Below are positions 55,789 to 63,098 of a stretch of DNA of 64,000 nt, piece after piece. Position 1 is the first letter of the stretch. Each line of letters opens with the position of its first letter. The DNA comes from Auraticoccus monumenti (GTDB lineage Bacteria > Actinomycetota > Actinomycetes > Propionibacteriales > Propionibacteriaceae): assembly GCF_900101785.1 (NCBI RefSeq), contig NZ_LT629688.1, positions 868,001-932,000 of the forward strand, given 5' to 3'. The notes below the pieces were generated by a model that worked only from the letters and a program-made list of their open reading frames with translations, had not been told where the DNA came from and did no database searches. A program made the translations under genes and the position numbers.

Positions 55789-56349
55789 CTAGCCGGCGGC
55801 GAGGACCGCCAGGGACCGGTCGTGGAGGGCCTCGTCGACGGCCAGGAAGTCCTGGCGGGTGCCGTCGTCCAGCCAGCCGGTGAGGAAGGGCACCAGGACG
55901 CCGCGGAAGTGCTCTGACTGGGTCAGCCGCGTCCCCCCGCCGGGCAGCGGCTCCAGGTCGAAGGCGTGCTCGCCGTCGAACAGCCCGGGCACCAGCAGGC
56001 TGCCCTCCCAGCGGAGGTGCTGGCCCGGCCGCACCTCGCGGACGACGGGCTCGAAGGTGAGGGCGTCGTCGGTGGAGTCGCTGGAGAAGCGCAGGGTCCG
56101 GCCGACCTCGAGCTCACCGGTCATGCCGACGAGCCCCGGGTTCCACTCCGGGTAGGCCTCGAAGTTGGTCAGCACCCCCCAGACCACCTCCGGTGGTGCG
56201 GCGATGTCGACCCGGGTCTCGATCACGAAGGGGTTCGCCCGCTGCCAGGCGGCGGCGCCCACCAGCACGAGCAGCAGCGCGACCGCGACGAGTGCACGGC
56301 GGCGACCGCGTCGGGGCCGGCTCGGGGGCGGGGAGGCGGGGTCGGTCAC
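55789..56349 (-). CDS. membrane-anchored SRPBCC-domain protein
   Basis: 186 residues from GTG 56349; TACCGT is 6 nt upstream (leaderless). A basic N-terminus and one transmembrane helix (ALVAVALLLVLVGAAAWQRA) precede an SRPBCC (START-like) domain: VIETRVDIAAPPEVVWGVLT, NFEAYPEWNPGLVGMTGELE, LRFSSDSTDDALTF, TRLTQSEHFRGVLVPFL. It probably binds a hydrophobic ligand; function unknown. Confidence 0.88.
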   Translation of the reverse strand: MTDPASPPPSRPRRGRRRALVAVALLLVLVGAAAWQRANPFVIETRVDIAAPPEVVWGVLTNFEAYPEWNPGLVGMTGELEVGRTLRFSSDSTDDALTFEPVVREVRPGQHLRWEGSLLVPGLFDGEHAFDLEPLPGGGTRLTQSEHFRGVLVPFLTGWLDDGTRQDFLAVDEALHDRSLAVLAAG

Positions 56350-56543
56350 GGGCGGACGGTAGGGGCACCAGGTGAACCGGGGATGACCAGCCCGTCGAGC
56401 AGGTCAGCTCGGTGGACCGCGACCGTCCGGGTCGCGGACCCGGTCCAGCCGTCGCGGTGGTGGCCGCATCCGTCCGCCGCCTGTGGGTAGAAGCATGGTG
56501 GTCGTCCGGAGCGGGCGGCACCCCGACGAGGAGCGATGCGTCC

Positions 56544-56633
56544 ATGAAGAACACCTGGTGGATCTGGACCCTCGGCGTGGGCCTCGTGGTCGTGGTCGTG
56601 CTGCTGACGTCGTTGTACTTCGCGAACCGCTGA
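56544..56633 (+). CDS. 29-residue single-pass membrane micro-protein
   Basis: MKNTWWIWTLGVGLVVVVVL then LTSLYFANR: essentially one transmembrane helix with an aromatic N-terminal edge. GAGGAG is 10 nt upstream of ATG 56544. It lies 36 bp before the DLW-39-like gene. Function unknown; some risk of being noncoding, though the hydrophobic pattern and Shine-Dalgarno support it. Confidence 0.55.
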   Translation: MKNTWWIWTLGVGLVVVVVLLTSLYFANR

Positions 56634-56669
56634 GCCCACCGCTCGCGGTGCGCGCGTAGGGTCCGGAGC

Positions 56670-56804
56670 ATGAAGGTCCCGCTGATCGCCACCCTGCTCG
56701 CCACCCTCGGCGCCCTCGCCGCCGTGCTGCACCGGCGCAACGCCCGTGCCGCGGCCGAGGCCGAGCTCTGGGCGGCCGCCACCGACCCGCTGCCGCGTCG
56801 CTGA
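56670..56804 (+). CDS. DLW-39-like micro-protein
   Basis: 44 residues from ATG 56670: an N-terminal hydrophobic helix (PLIATLLATLGALAAVL) followed by HRRNARAAAEAELWAAATDP and LPRR. The Glu-Leu-Trp...Ala-Thr-Asp-Pro ending matches the DLW-39 family of short actinobacterial proteins, usually found near gyrA. Here it is about 43 kb from gyrA. TAGGGT lies 7 nt upstream, suggesting a leaderless transcript. Confidence 0.7.
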   Translation: MKVPLIATLLATLGALAAVLHRRNARAAAEAELWAAATDPLPRR

Positions 56805-56847
56805 TCCTCCAGCTGGACGCCTCGCGGCGCGCCGCGACCTGCTCGAC

Positions 56848-56874
56848 CCATCCGTCCGACCCGCCGTGACGAAC
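56848..56874 (+). promoter_or_regulatory. SigK-type promoter of the molybdopterin oxidoreductase gene
   Basis: CCATCC (56848-56853), 16 nt, CGAAC (56870-56874), ending 8 nt before the ATG. It matches the known mycobacterial SigK pattern (CCATCC, CGAAT-like -10). The identical CCATCC-N16-CGAAC lies upstream of the FAS1-sigK-rskA operon. Confidence 0.7.
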
Positions 56875-56882
56875 CAGGAGAC

Positions 56883-58439
56883 ATGAGCACCACCACCGCA
56901 GAGCCCGCCGCCGCTCCCGCCGAACCGAGACGGGGCGTACGTGCGCTGGTGGGTCTGGCCAGCGCCGCCATCGCGCTGTCGCTCGGTCACCTGACCAGCC
57001 TGCTGACCGGTGCGGCTTCCTCCCCGGCGGTGCTCGTCGGCTCCCAGCTCGTCGACGCCGCCCCGACCCCGGTCAAGGCGGTCGTGGTCCGGCTGCTGGG
57101 CACGGCCGACAAGCCGATCCTGATCGGCGGCGTCGTCGTGGTGACGCTGCTCGTGGGCGCGCTCCTCGGTCTGCTCGCCTGGCGCCGCCCACAGCTGGCC
57201 AACCTGGGCATCGTGGCCATCGGGGCCGTCGGCCTGGTCGTCGCCCTGACCCGTCCCGGGCTGGGTCTGGGTGGTGCCGTCCCCTCCGTCGTGGCCATCG
57301 CGGCCGGCGTCACGGCCCTGCAGGTGCTGGTGAACGTGACCAGCCCCCGTCCGGGTGAGCCCGTCGGCTCCGGGCCGAACCGCCGTCGCGTGCTCCTCGG
57401 CGGGCTCGGCAGCGCCGCCGTGGTGGCGCTGTCCGCCGGGGGTGGCGCACTGCTCTCCGGTGTCACCCGGGCCGGGGACGCCGCCCGCCGGATGTTCACC
57501 CTGCCCACGGCGGGATCGCCCGCCCCGCCGCTGCCCGAGGGCGTGCAGGTGCCGGGCAACACCCCCTTCAGCACGTCGATCGAGGACTTCTACCGGATCG
57601 ACATCTCCCTGGTCACGCCGCGCCACGAGGCCGAGGGCTGGAGCCTCACCATCGACGGCGAGGTCGACAACCCGCTGACCCTCAGCTACGACGAGCTGCT
57701 GGCCATGCCGATGATCGAGCGCGACATCACCCTCACCTGCGTCTCCAACGAGGTCGGTGGGCCCTACGTCGGCACCGCCCGCTGGCTGGGCGTGCCCTTC
57801 GCCGAGATCATCTCCCGCGTCGGCGTCCGACCCGGCTCGGACATGCTGCTCTCGCACTCCCTGGACGGCGGCTACACCTGCTCCACGCCGGTGGCCGCGC
57901 TGACCGACCGCGACGCCATGGTGGCCATCGGCATGAACGGTGAGGTGCTGCCGGACAAGAACGGCTTCCCCGCCCGCATGGTGGTGCCGGGGCTGTTCGG
58001 CTACGTCTCGGCCACCAAGTGGCTCGAGCGGCTCGAGTTCAGCCGCTTCGGCGCCCAGACGGCCTACTGGACCGACCGCGGGTGGGCCGAGCAGGGGCCG
58101 ATCCTCACCCAGTCCAGGATCGACGTGCCCGACTCCCTCGGCACCATCACCCCCGACAAGCCCGTGCTCGCCGGCGTGGCCTGGGCCCAGCACCGCGGCA
58201 TCGCCAAGGTCGAGCTCCGCATCGACGACGGGGAGTGGCAGGAGGCGAAGCTGGCCGAGGAGGGCGGGATCGACCTGTGGCGCCAGTGGAGCTTCGTCTA
58301 CGAGGGATCCCCGGGACGCCACAAGGCCGAGGTGCGGGCGACCGACAAGACCGGTGACACCCAGCCCGAGGCCCGCCAGCCCGTCTTCCCGGCCGGGGCC
58401 ACCGGCTGGCACACCATCCAGTTCACGCTCGCGGACTGA
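56883..58439 (+). CDS. membrane-anchored molybdopterin-dependent oxidoreductase (sulfite-oxidase family)
   Basis: 518 residues from ATG 56883 (CCAGGAGAC upstream). The first ~190 residues hold about four or five hydrophobic helices and, before the last, NRRRVLLGGLGSAAVV, which resembles a twin-arginine motif although it is not at the N-terminus. The exported catalytic domain shows STSIEDFYRIDISLVTPRHE, the cofactor Cys in ITLTCVSNEVGGPYVGTARW (about residue 285), GGYTCSTPVA and NGFPARMVVPGLFGYVSATK. A C-terminal Mo-co dimerisation domain (GVAWAQHRGIAKVELRIDDG) follows. Substrate unknown. The SigK-type promoter upstream links it to the FAS1-sigK-rskA operon. Confidence 0.93.
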   Translation: MSTTTAEPAAAPAEPRRGVRALVGLASAAIALSLGHLTSLLTGAASSPAVLVGSQLVDAAPTPVKAVVVRLLGTADKPILIGGVVVVTLLVGALLGLLAWRRPQLANLGIVAIGAVGLVVALTRPGLGLGGAVPSVVAIAAGVTALQVLVNVTSPRPGEPVGSGPNRRRVLLGGLGSAAVVALSAGGGALLSGVTRAGDAARRMFTLPTAGSPAPPLPEGVQVPGNTPFSTSIEDFYRIDISLVTPRHEAEGWSLTIDGEVDNPLTLSYDELLAMPMIERDITLTCVSNEVGGPYVGTARWLGVPFAEIISRVGVRPGSDMLLSHSLDGGYTCSTPVAALTDRDAMVAIGMNGEVLPDKNGFPARMVVPGLFGYVSATKWLERLEFSRFGAQTAYWTDRGWAEQGPILTQSRIDVPDSLGTITPDKPVLAGVAWAQHRGIAKVELRIDDGEWQEAKLAEEGGIDLWRQWSFVYEGSPGRHKAEVRATDKTGDTQPEARQPVFPAGATGWHTIQFTLAD

Positions 58440-58556
58440 CCCCGCCGGCGGCGCCCCCCGGCCGTGGCACGCTGACGACGGGAGGTCGCGCCGGTGGCGC
58501 GGCTCCCGGTCAGGGCCTGTCAGTCAGCGGGCCGGTCGAGACGCTGGAGGACCCCG

Positions 58557-59984
58557 ATGGACGCGCCCGCACCCGGCCCCAGCGCGGAGGACCCGACGCC
58601 GGTGGCCCCCGGCCACATCGGGTTCACCGTCCGTGAGGCGGTGCAGGCCAAGGGCCTCGACGACGCCGGACTCGCGCGGCTGCTCGAGGTCCTCCGCGGG
58701 CTCGAGGACCCTGGCAGCCGCTTCCTGGTGGCGGCCGCCGACCGCGGCGACCCCGCCGCCCTGCGCGGCGCGATCGCCCTCCTGGTGCGGGTCGGGCGCT
58801 ACTCCCACGTCCCTGGCGTGCTCAAGGGCCTGCCCGGGGTGGCGGCCGCCGACGAGCTGGTGACGGCGGCGCTCGAGGTGGTGGACGACCCACGGACGGC
58901 CGCCGCCCACAACAGCGCGCGCCCCCTGGCCTTCCCCGTGCTCGAGATGTGGGCGCTGGCCGCGCTCGCCGTCCGCACCGACCCGGCGGTGGCCGACCGG
59001 CTGGCCGCGACGCTGGCGGGGGACCACGTCCCCGACCGCATCCAGGACCTGAGACGCGCCGGTGAGGTCTTCGCCCGGAAGGCAGCGGCCCCGGTGGCCG
59101 CGGTGCCGGCCGATCCCGCAGGGCCACCGCAGAAGGTGTCGCAGGTAGCCGCCTGGCTGCGCCAGCACCCGCACGCCGACCCGGAGCTGCTGGCCCCGCG
59201 ACCACGTCAGAAGGCCGCGGCCAAGGTGGCCGCCGTCCGGGCCCTGGGCACCATCGCCACCCCGGCCGCCTTCGACGTCCTCACCCGCTACGCCACGGAC
59301 GCACCCTCCTCGGCGATGCTGGAGGAGCTGCACCGGGCCTGGCCGCGGTTCGACCGGCAGGCCTTCGCCGCGGCCCTGCTGCTGCCCCGCCACGGGGGCC
59401 TCGACCTCGGTGTCTGCGCCGACCTGGACGGGATCGAGGCGGTGCCGGGTCTGCGCCGGCTCAAGGTGGTGCTGGTCGACCAGCTGGACCTGGGTCCGCT
59501 GGCCGGCTGCTCCGGGCTCGAGCAGCTGACCGTGCTGGCCAACGGCTCCCCGGGGCTCGGCGACCTCGGCGTCCTCACCAGGCTCCCCGCACTGCGTCTG
59601 CTGGACCTCTCCGGGTCCACCCGCCACGCCGACCTGACCGTGCTCGCCGGGCTGCCGCTGACCGGTCTGCGGCTGACCCTGGACGGCGCCGACGCCTCGG
59701 TGCTGAGGCGGATCCCCTCTCTGCAGCGGGTCTGCCTGGCGGCGCTGGACGACTCCGGGGACCTGCACCCGGGGACGCCTGACGTGGTGCGCGCGCTGGT
59801 CGCCGCCGGCGTCGAGGTGGTGCTGTACCTCCACGAGCGCTCCTGGGTCGGCGAGGTCGCCCAGCAGGCGGCAGCCGACCCCGACGTCCACGCCGTGTCG
59901 ACCAACGGCTACCTCGGACTGACCCGGGACCCGGACGCCGTGGAGCGGCTGCAGCGTCGGCTGTACCTCGGCTCGCTCCTCTGA
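58557..59984 (+). CDS. HEAT/leucine-rich-repeat-like protein of unknown function
   Basis: 475 residues from ATG 58557. The first ~270 residues are helical, HEAT/armadillo-like (GVAAADELVTAALEVVDDPR; KAAAKVAAVRALGTIATPAA). Then come leucine-rich-repeat units (GLRRLKVVLVDQLDLGPLAG; CSGLEQLTVLANGSPGLGDL; LPALRLLDLSGSTRHADLTV; PSLQRVCLAALDDSGDLH). No signal peptide, membrane helix, NTPase or catalytic motif is seen. It looks like a recognition or scaffold protein. LRR tails of this kind occur on actinobacterial NACHT/STAND proteins, but no NTPase is present here. Confidence 0.7.
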   Translation: MDAPAPGPSAEDPTPVAPGHIGFTVREAVQAKGLDDAGLARLLEVLRGLEDPGSRFLVAAADRGDPAALRGAIALLVRVGRYSHVPGVLKGLPGVAAADELVTAALEVVDDPRTAAAHNSARPLAFPVLEMWALAALAVRTDPAVADRLAATLAGDHVPDRIQDLRRAGEVFARKAAAPVAAVPADPAGPPQKVSQVAAWLRQHPHADPELLAPRPRQKAAAKVAAVRALGTIATPAAFDVLTRYATDAPSSAMLEELHRAWPRFDRQAFAAALLLPRHGGLDLGVCADLDGIEAVPGLRRLKVVLVDQLDLGPLAGCSGLEQLTVLANGSPGLGDLGVLTRLPALRLLDLSGSTRHADLTVLAGLPLTGLRLTLDGADASVLRRIPSLQRVCLAALDDSGDLHPGTPDVVRALVAAGVEVVLYLHERSWVGEVAQQAAADPDVHAVSTNGYLGLTRDPDAVERLQRRLYLGSLL

Positions 59985-60006
59985 CCCGGGCCCGGGTCGA
60001 CGTCGG

Positions 60007-60207
60007 TCAGCCGGCGTCCTGCTCGGGGTCGGAGGTCTCGTCGAGGATGTCGTCGAGGGCCTCCCGGACGGCCTGGCGGGTGGCCAGGCGGACCGAGGCG
60101 GCGTCCTGCAGGGCGGTGGTGTCGGCGTCGGCCAGCCGCTGGCGCTCGGTGCGCTCGGCGTCCAGAGCCTTGTCGCGGGCGAAGCGGAGTCGTTCCCAGA
60201 TGTCCAT
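60007..60207 (-). CDS. small helical protein of unknown function
   Basis: 66 residues from ATG 60207 (AGGAAGG upstream, so preferred over the GTG-extended frame). Strongly charged and helical: MDIWERLRFARDKALDAERT then ERQRLADADTTALQDAASVR and an acidic end; likely coiled coil. It follows the DUF3140 gene at a spacing of 36 nt and is probably co-transcribed. No family recognised. Confidence 0.65.
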   Translation of the reverse strand: MDIWERLRFARDKALDAERTERQRLADADTTALQDAASVRLATRQAVREALDDILDETSDPEQDAG

Positions 60208-60242
60208 GTCGTGCCTTCCTGTCGGTGGCGGGTTCGCCGGGC

Positions 60243-60578
60243 TCACTTGAGGGGGTCGTGCCCCCAGTTCATCAACGAGTACCGCCAGCGGGAGTGCTCC
60301 ACGTCGCCGTCGGGGCGCTGGGCGAGGTGGCGGTGGACGTACCCGGTCACCTTGCGCATGTGGTCGCGGTCGTCGTCGGTGAGGTCGTGCTTCTTGCGGC
60401 GCAGGATCTCCACGATCCGCCGCCCGGACGCGTGACCGGTGGACTCCGAGCCGCCCGACTTCTGCCCGACCTCCTGGGCCTCGTCGGTCTCCAGCCAGTG
60501 CTCGAGCTCCGACGCCGTCATGTTGACGGCCTCCTCGAAGTCCCGCCGGATCTCCACCGGTGAGGTGTCGTCGGCCAC
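60243..60578 (-). CDS. DUF3140 domain-containing protein
   Basis: 111 residues from GTG 60578. DUF3140 features: RRDFEEAVNMTASELEHWLE, GQKSGGSESTGHASGRRIVE, ILRRKKHDLTDDDRDHMRKV and TGYVHRHLAQRPDG...SRWRYSLMNWGHDP. Similar proteins are predicted DNA-binding factors in actinobacteria and fungi, often near stress genes. Function unknown. Confidence 0.88.
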   Translation of the reverse strand: MADDTSPVEIRRDFEEAVNMTASELEHWLETDEAQEVGQKSGGSESTGHASGRRIVEILRRKKHDLTDDDRDHMRKVTGYVHRHLAQRPDGDVEHSRWRYSLMNWGHDPLK

Positions 60579-60693
60579 GCTCGCTCCTCTCCCGCGCTGT
60601 CGCGGACGGACGTCCGCACGACCCGGCTCGTACCCGGTCCAGGGGGGCTCAAGCGCAGGGAGGACCCGTCGTGGGAAAAGGAGGACCCCCCAC

Positions 60694-60720
60694 CCATCCG
60701 CTGCCGGGAGGGCGACGAAC
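60694..60720 (+). promoter_or_regulatory. SigK-type promoter of the FAS1-sigK-rskA operon
   Basis: CCATCC (60694-60699), 16 nt, CGAAC (60716-60720), 64 nt before the FAS1 start. Same boxes and spacing as at 56848-56874. It would let SigK drive its own operon. Confidence 0.72.
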
Positions 60721-60784
60721 GAGTGGTGGAGGCTGACGAGGCCTCCGCGGGGATCTCCCCGGAACCCGATCTCAGGAGGACCTC

Positions 60785-61480
60785 ATGTTCACCAGCAAGC
60801 GCACCCGCACCGCAGCCCTCACCGCAGCCTTCCTGCTGCCGCTCGCCGCCGCCGCCTGCGGCACCAACGAGTCCGCCGCCCCGGAGGCCTCCGGCGGCGC
60901 CAGCGACATGGCCAGCGCGCCGGCCAGCAGCGCCCCGGCGTCCCCCAGCTCCTCGCCCAGCGACATGGCCAGCTCGTCCCCCTCGGCCGACATGAGCTCC
61001 GACGCCCCGTTCGGCGCGGCCTGCTCCGAGGTCCCCACCGAGGGTGAGGGCTCCGTCGACGGCATGTCCGACGACCCGGTCGCCACCGCCGCCAGCAACA
61101 ACCCGCTGCTGACCACCCTGGTCGCGGCCGTCACCGAGGCCGACCTGGGCGACACGCTGAACAGCGCCGAGGCCATCACGGTCTTCGCCCCCATCGACTC
61201 GGCCTTCGAGGAGGTCCCGGCCGACACGATGGACGCCGCCATGGGTGACCCCAGCGGCCTGCTGACCGACGTGCTGACCGCCCACGTGGTCGGCGAGCGC
61301 CTGTCCCCGGACATGCTGGCCGGCGAGCACGAGACCCTGAACCCCGACCAGCCCGTCACCGTCGAGGGCAGCGGCGAGGACTTCACCGTCAACGGTGAGG
61401 CGATGGTCGTCTGCGGCAACGTCCAGACCGCCAACGCCACCGTGTACCTGATCGACACGGTCCTCCTCCCGGCCAGCTGA
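60785..61480 (+). CDS. FAS1 (fasciclin) domain lipoprotein, MPT70/MPT83-like
   Basis: 231 residues from ATG 60785 with a strong AGGAGG 5 nt upstream. A lipoprotein signal peptide ends LPLAAAAC, with the lipidated Cys at residue 25, followed by a Ser/Pro/Ala linker (~50 residues). One FAS1 domain follows: NNPLLTTLVAAVTEADLGDT, AITVFAPIDSAFEEVP, LTAHVVGERLSPDMLAGEHE and VVCGNVQTANATVYLIDTVL. It resembles mycobacterial MPT70/MPT83, whose genes are SigK-controlled. Its stop is 4 nt before sigK. It acts at the cell surface in adhesion or redox-linked structure (known only loosely). Confidence 0.95.
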   Translation: MFTSKRTRTAALTAAFLLPLAAAACGTNESAAPEASGGASDMASAPASSAPASPSSSPSDMASSSPSADMSSDAPFGAACSEVPTEGEGSVDGMSDDPVATAASNNPLLTTLVAAVTEADLGDTLNSAEAITVFAPIDSAFEEVPADTMDAAMGDPSGLLTDVLTAHVVGERLSPDMLAGEHETLNPDQPVTVEGSGEDFTVNGEAMVVCGNVQTANATVYLIDTVLLPAS

Positions 61481-61484
61481 ACCC

Positions 61485-62144
61485 ATGTCGGTCGCCCGTG
61501 AGTTCGCCCGGCATGGCAACGTAGTGCCCATGCGAACTCCCCGGACCCCCGCCGGTGGGGATGTCGAGCACTCCCCACCGGCGCGGACGCCGGACCTGAA
61601 CGAGCAGCTCCAGGAGCTCCTCGCCAGGTCCGCTCGGGGGCACCAGGACGCCTTCGCCGACTTCTACGACCTGACCTCGGCCCGGGTGCACGGGATCGCG
61701 CTGCGTGTGCTGCGCAACCCCGACCACGCCGCCGAGGTGACGCAGGAGATCTTCGTGGAGGTCTGGCGGACGTCCTCGCGCTACGAGGCGACCAAGGGCA
61801 GTGTGATGGCCTGGGTCTGCACCATGGCCCACCGCCGCGCGGTGGACCGGGTCCGGTCGGTCCAGGCCTCGCACACCCGCGAGGAGACCTGGTCGGCCCA
61901 GCGCACCCAGCGCGAGGTCGACGAGGTCTGGGACCACGTCGAGCAGCACATCGACGAGCACGCCGTGCGCCAGGGGTTGGCGTCGTTGACCGCGATCCAG
62001 CGGGAGGCGTTGACCCTGGCGTACTTCGGGGGGTACACCCACACGGAGGTGGCCGGCCTTCTCCAGCTCCCGCTGGGGACGGTCAAGACGAGGATCCGAG
62101 ACGGCCTGATCGGCCTGAGAGACGCGATGGGAGTGGGATCGTGA
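61485..62144 (+). CDS. sigK: ECF RNA polymerase sigma factor SigK
   Basis: 219 residues from ATG 61485; ATG 61530 (MRTPRTPAGG) is an equally possible start, as neither has a good ribosome-binding site. Region 2: HQDAFADFYDLTSARVHGIA and AEVTQEIFVEVWRTSSRYEA, then MAHRRAVDRVRSVQASHTRE. Region 4: LTAIQREALTLAYFGGYTHT, EVAGLLQLPLGTVKTRIRDG. The MAHRRAVDRVR and AYFGGYTH runs match SigK of mycobacteria. It is held inactive by RskA and is coupled to it by a 4-bp overlap. Confidence 0.93.
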   Translation: MSVAREFARHGNVVPMRTPRTPAGGDVEHSPPARTPDLNEQLQELLARSARGHQDAFADFYDLTSARVHGIALRVLRNPDHAAEVTQEIFVEVWRTSSRYEATKGSVMAWVCTMAHRRAVDRVRSVQASHTREETWSAQRTQREVDEVWDHVEQHIDEHAVRQGLASLTAIQREALTLAYFGGYTHTEVAGLLQLPLGTVKTRIRDGLIGLRDAMGVGS

Positions 62145-62977
62145 GTCACGACCTGCATTCCGACGTGGGCGCCTACGTGGCCGATGCCCTCGACGACGAC
62201 GAGCGCGAGGCGTTCGAGGCCCACCTGCCCGACTGCCCGAGCTGCCGTCGCGAGGTGACCGAGTTCCGGGAGACCGTGTCCCGGCTGTCGGTGGTGAGCG
62301 AGACCGCACCGCCGCCGGCGCTGCGGGCCTCCGTGCTCGCCGCGATCGCCCAGGTGCGGCCGCTGCCCCCTGAGGTGCAGGAGGAGCCCTCGACGTCCGT
62401 GGCCCCGCCACTGGTCGCCGCCGCCCCGCCACGGCGTGGTCTGCCCGAGGAGGGCGGGACCGACGAGGGACCGGTGGACGAGCTGGCCGTGCGCCGGCAG
62501 CGCCGGGTGACCCGTCTGCTCACCGGTCTGGTGGCCGCCGCCGTGGTGGTGGCCCTCGCGGTGGGCGGCTGGGCGGTGACCCTGCAGCAGCGTGTCGAGA
62601 CCATCGTGGCCGAGTCCCAGGTCCGGACCGAGCTGCTCAGCGCACCGGACGTGGAGGCGGTGAGCGTGCCGCTGCCCGACGGCGGGCACGTCGGCTACAC
62701 CCTGTCCCGTCAGCAGGACCGGGCGATCCTCTCGGCGGCGGCGCTGGCCGAGACCGAGCCGGGCAAGGTCTACCAGCTGTGGACCATGCAGATCGACGAG
62801 GAGGCCGGGACGCCCATCGAGGAGACCGTCAGGCCGAACGCCACCTTCACCGGCGGTGAGGACGTGTCCGTCCTGTTCGACCAGGTGAGCGACACCGAGG
62901 CCCTGGCCATCACGGTGGAACCCGACACAGGCTCGACGATGCCGACCACGACGCCATTCGGGGTGGCTCAGGTGTGA
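62141..62977 (+). CDS. rskA: anti-sigma factor RskA
   Basis: 278 residues from GTG 62141, overlapping sigK. The cytoplasmic anti-sigma domain has a zinc-finger-like HLPDCPSC (His-x3-Cys-x2-Cys) in DDEREAFEAHLPDCPSCRRE. One transmembrane helix (LLTGLVAAAVVVALAVGGWA) and an exported RskA domain (GKVYQLWTMQIDEEAGTPIE; VSVLFDQVSDTEALAITVEP) follow. It sequesters SigK at the membrane and releases it after regulated proteolysis, as known for mycobacterial RskA. No protease gene is in the window. Confidence 0.94.
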   Translation: MSHDLHSDVGAYVADALDDDEREAFEAHLPDCPSCRREVTEFRETVSRLSVVSETAPPPALRASVLAAIAQVRPLPPEVQEEPSTSVAPPLVAAAPPRRGLPEEGGTDEGPVDELAVRRQRRVTRLLTGLVAAAVVVALAVGGWAVTLQQRVETIVAESQVRTELLSAPDVEAVSVPLPDGGHVGYTLSRQQDRAILSAAALAETEPGKVYQLWTMQIDEEAGTPIEETVRPNATFTGGEDVSVLFDQVSDTEALAITVEPDTGSTMPTTTPFGVAQV

Positions 62978-63028
62978 GACCGGGATTCGGTCCGCCACCC
63001 TCGTGGTCGGGGGGCGTCGTCAGCAGCA

Positions 63029-63064
63029 GAGGTCCGGGAACGCGGTCACCGCGTCCCGGACCTC
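63029..63064 (+). terminator. terminator of the FAS1-sigK-rskA operon
   Basis: GAGGTCCGGGAACGCGGT / ACCGCGTCCCGGACCTC: a 17-bp stem with a single bulged base and a 1-nt (C) formal loop, so the real loop is a few bases. It starts 52 nt after the rskA stop. Confidence 0.8.
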
Positions 63065-63098
63065 ACTGCGTCCGGGGGCCGCGAACTAGCATGGGCCC

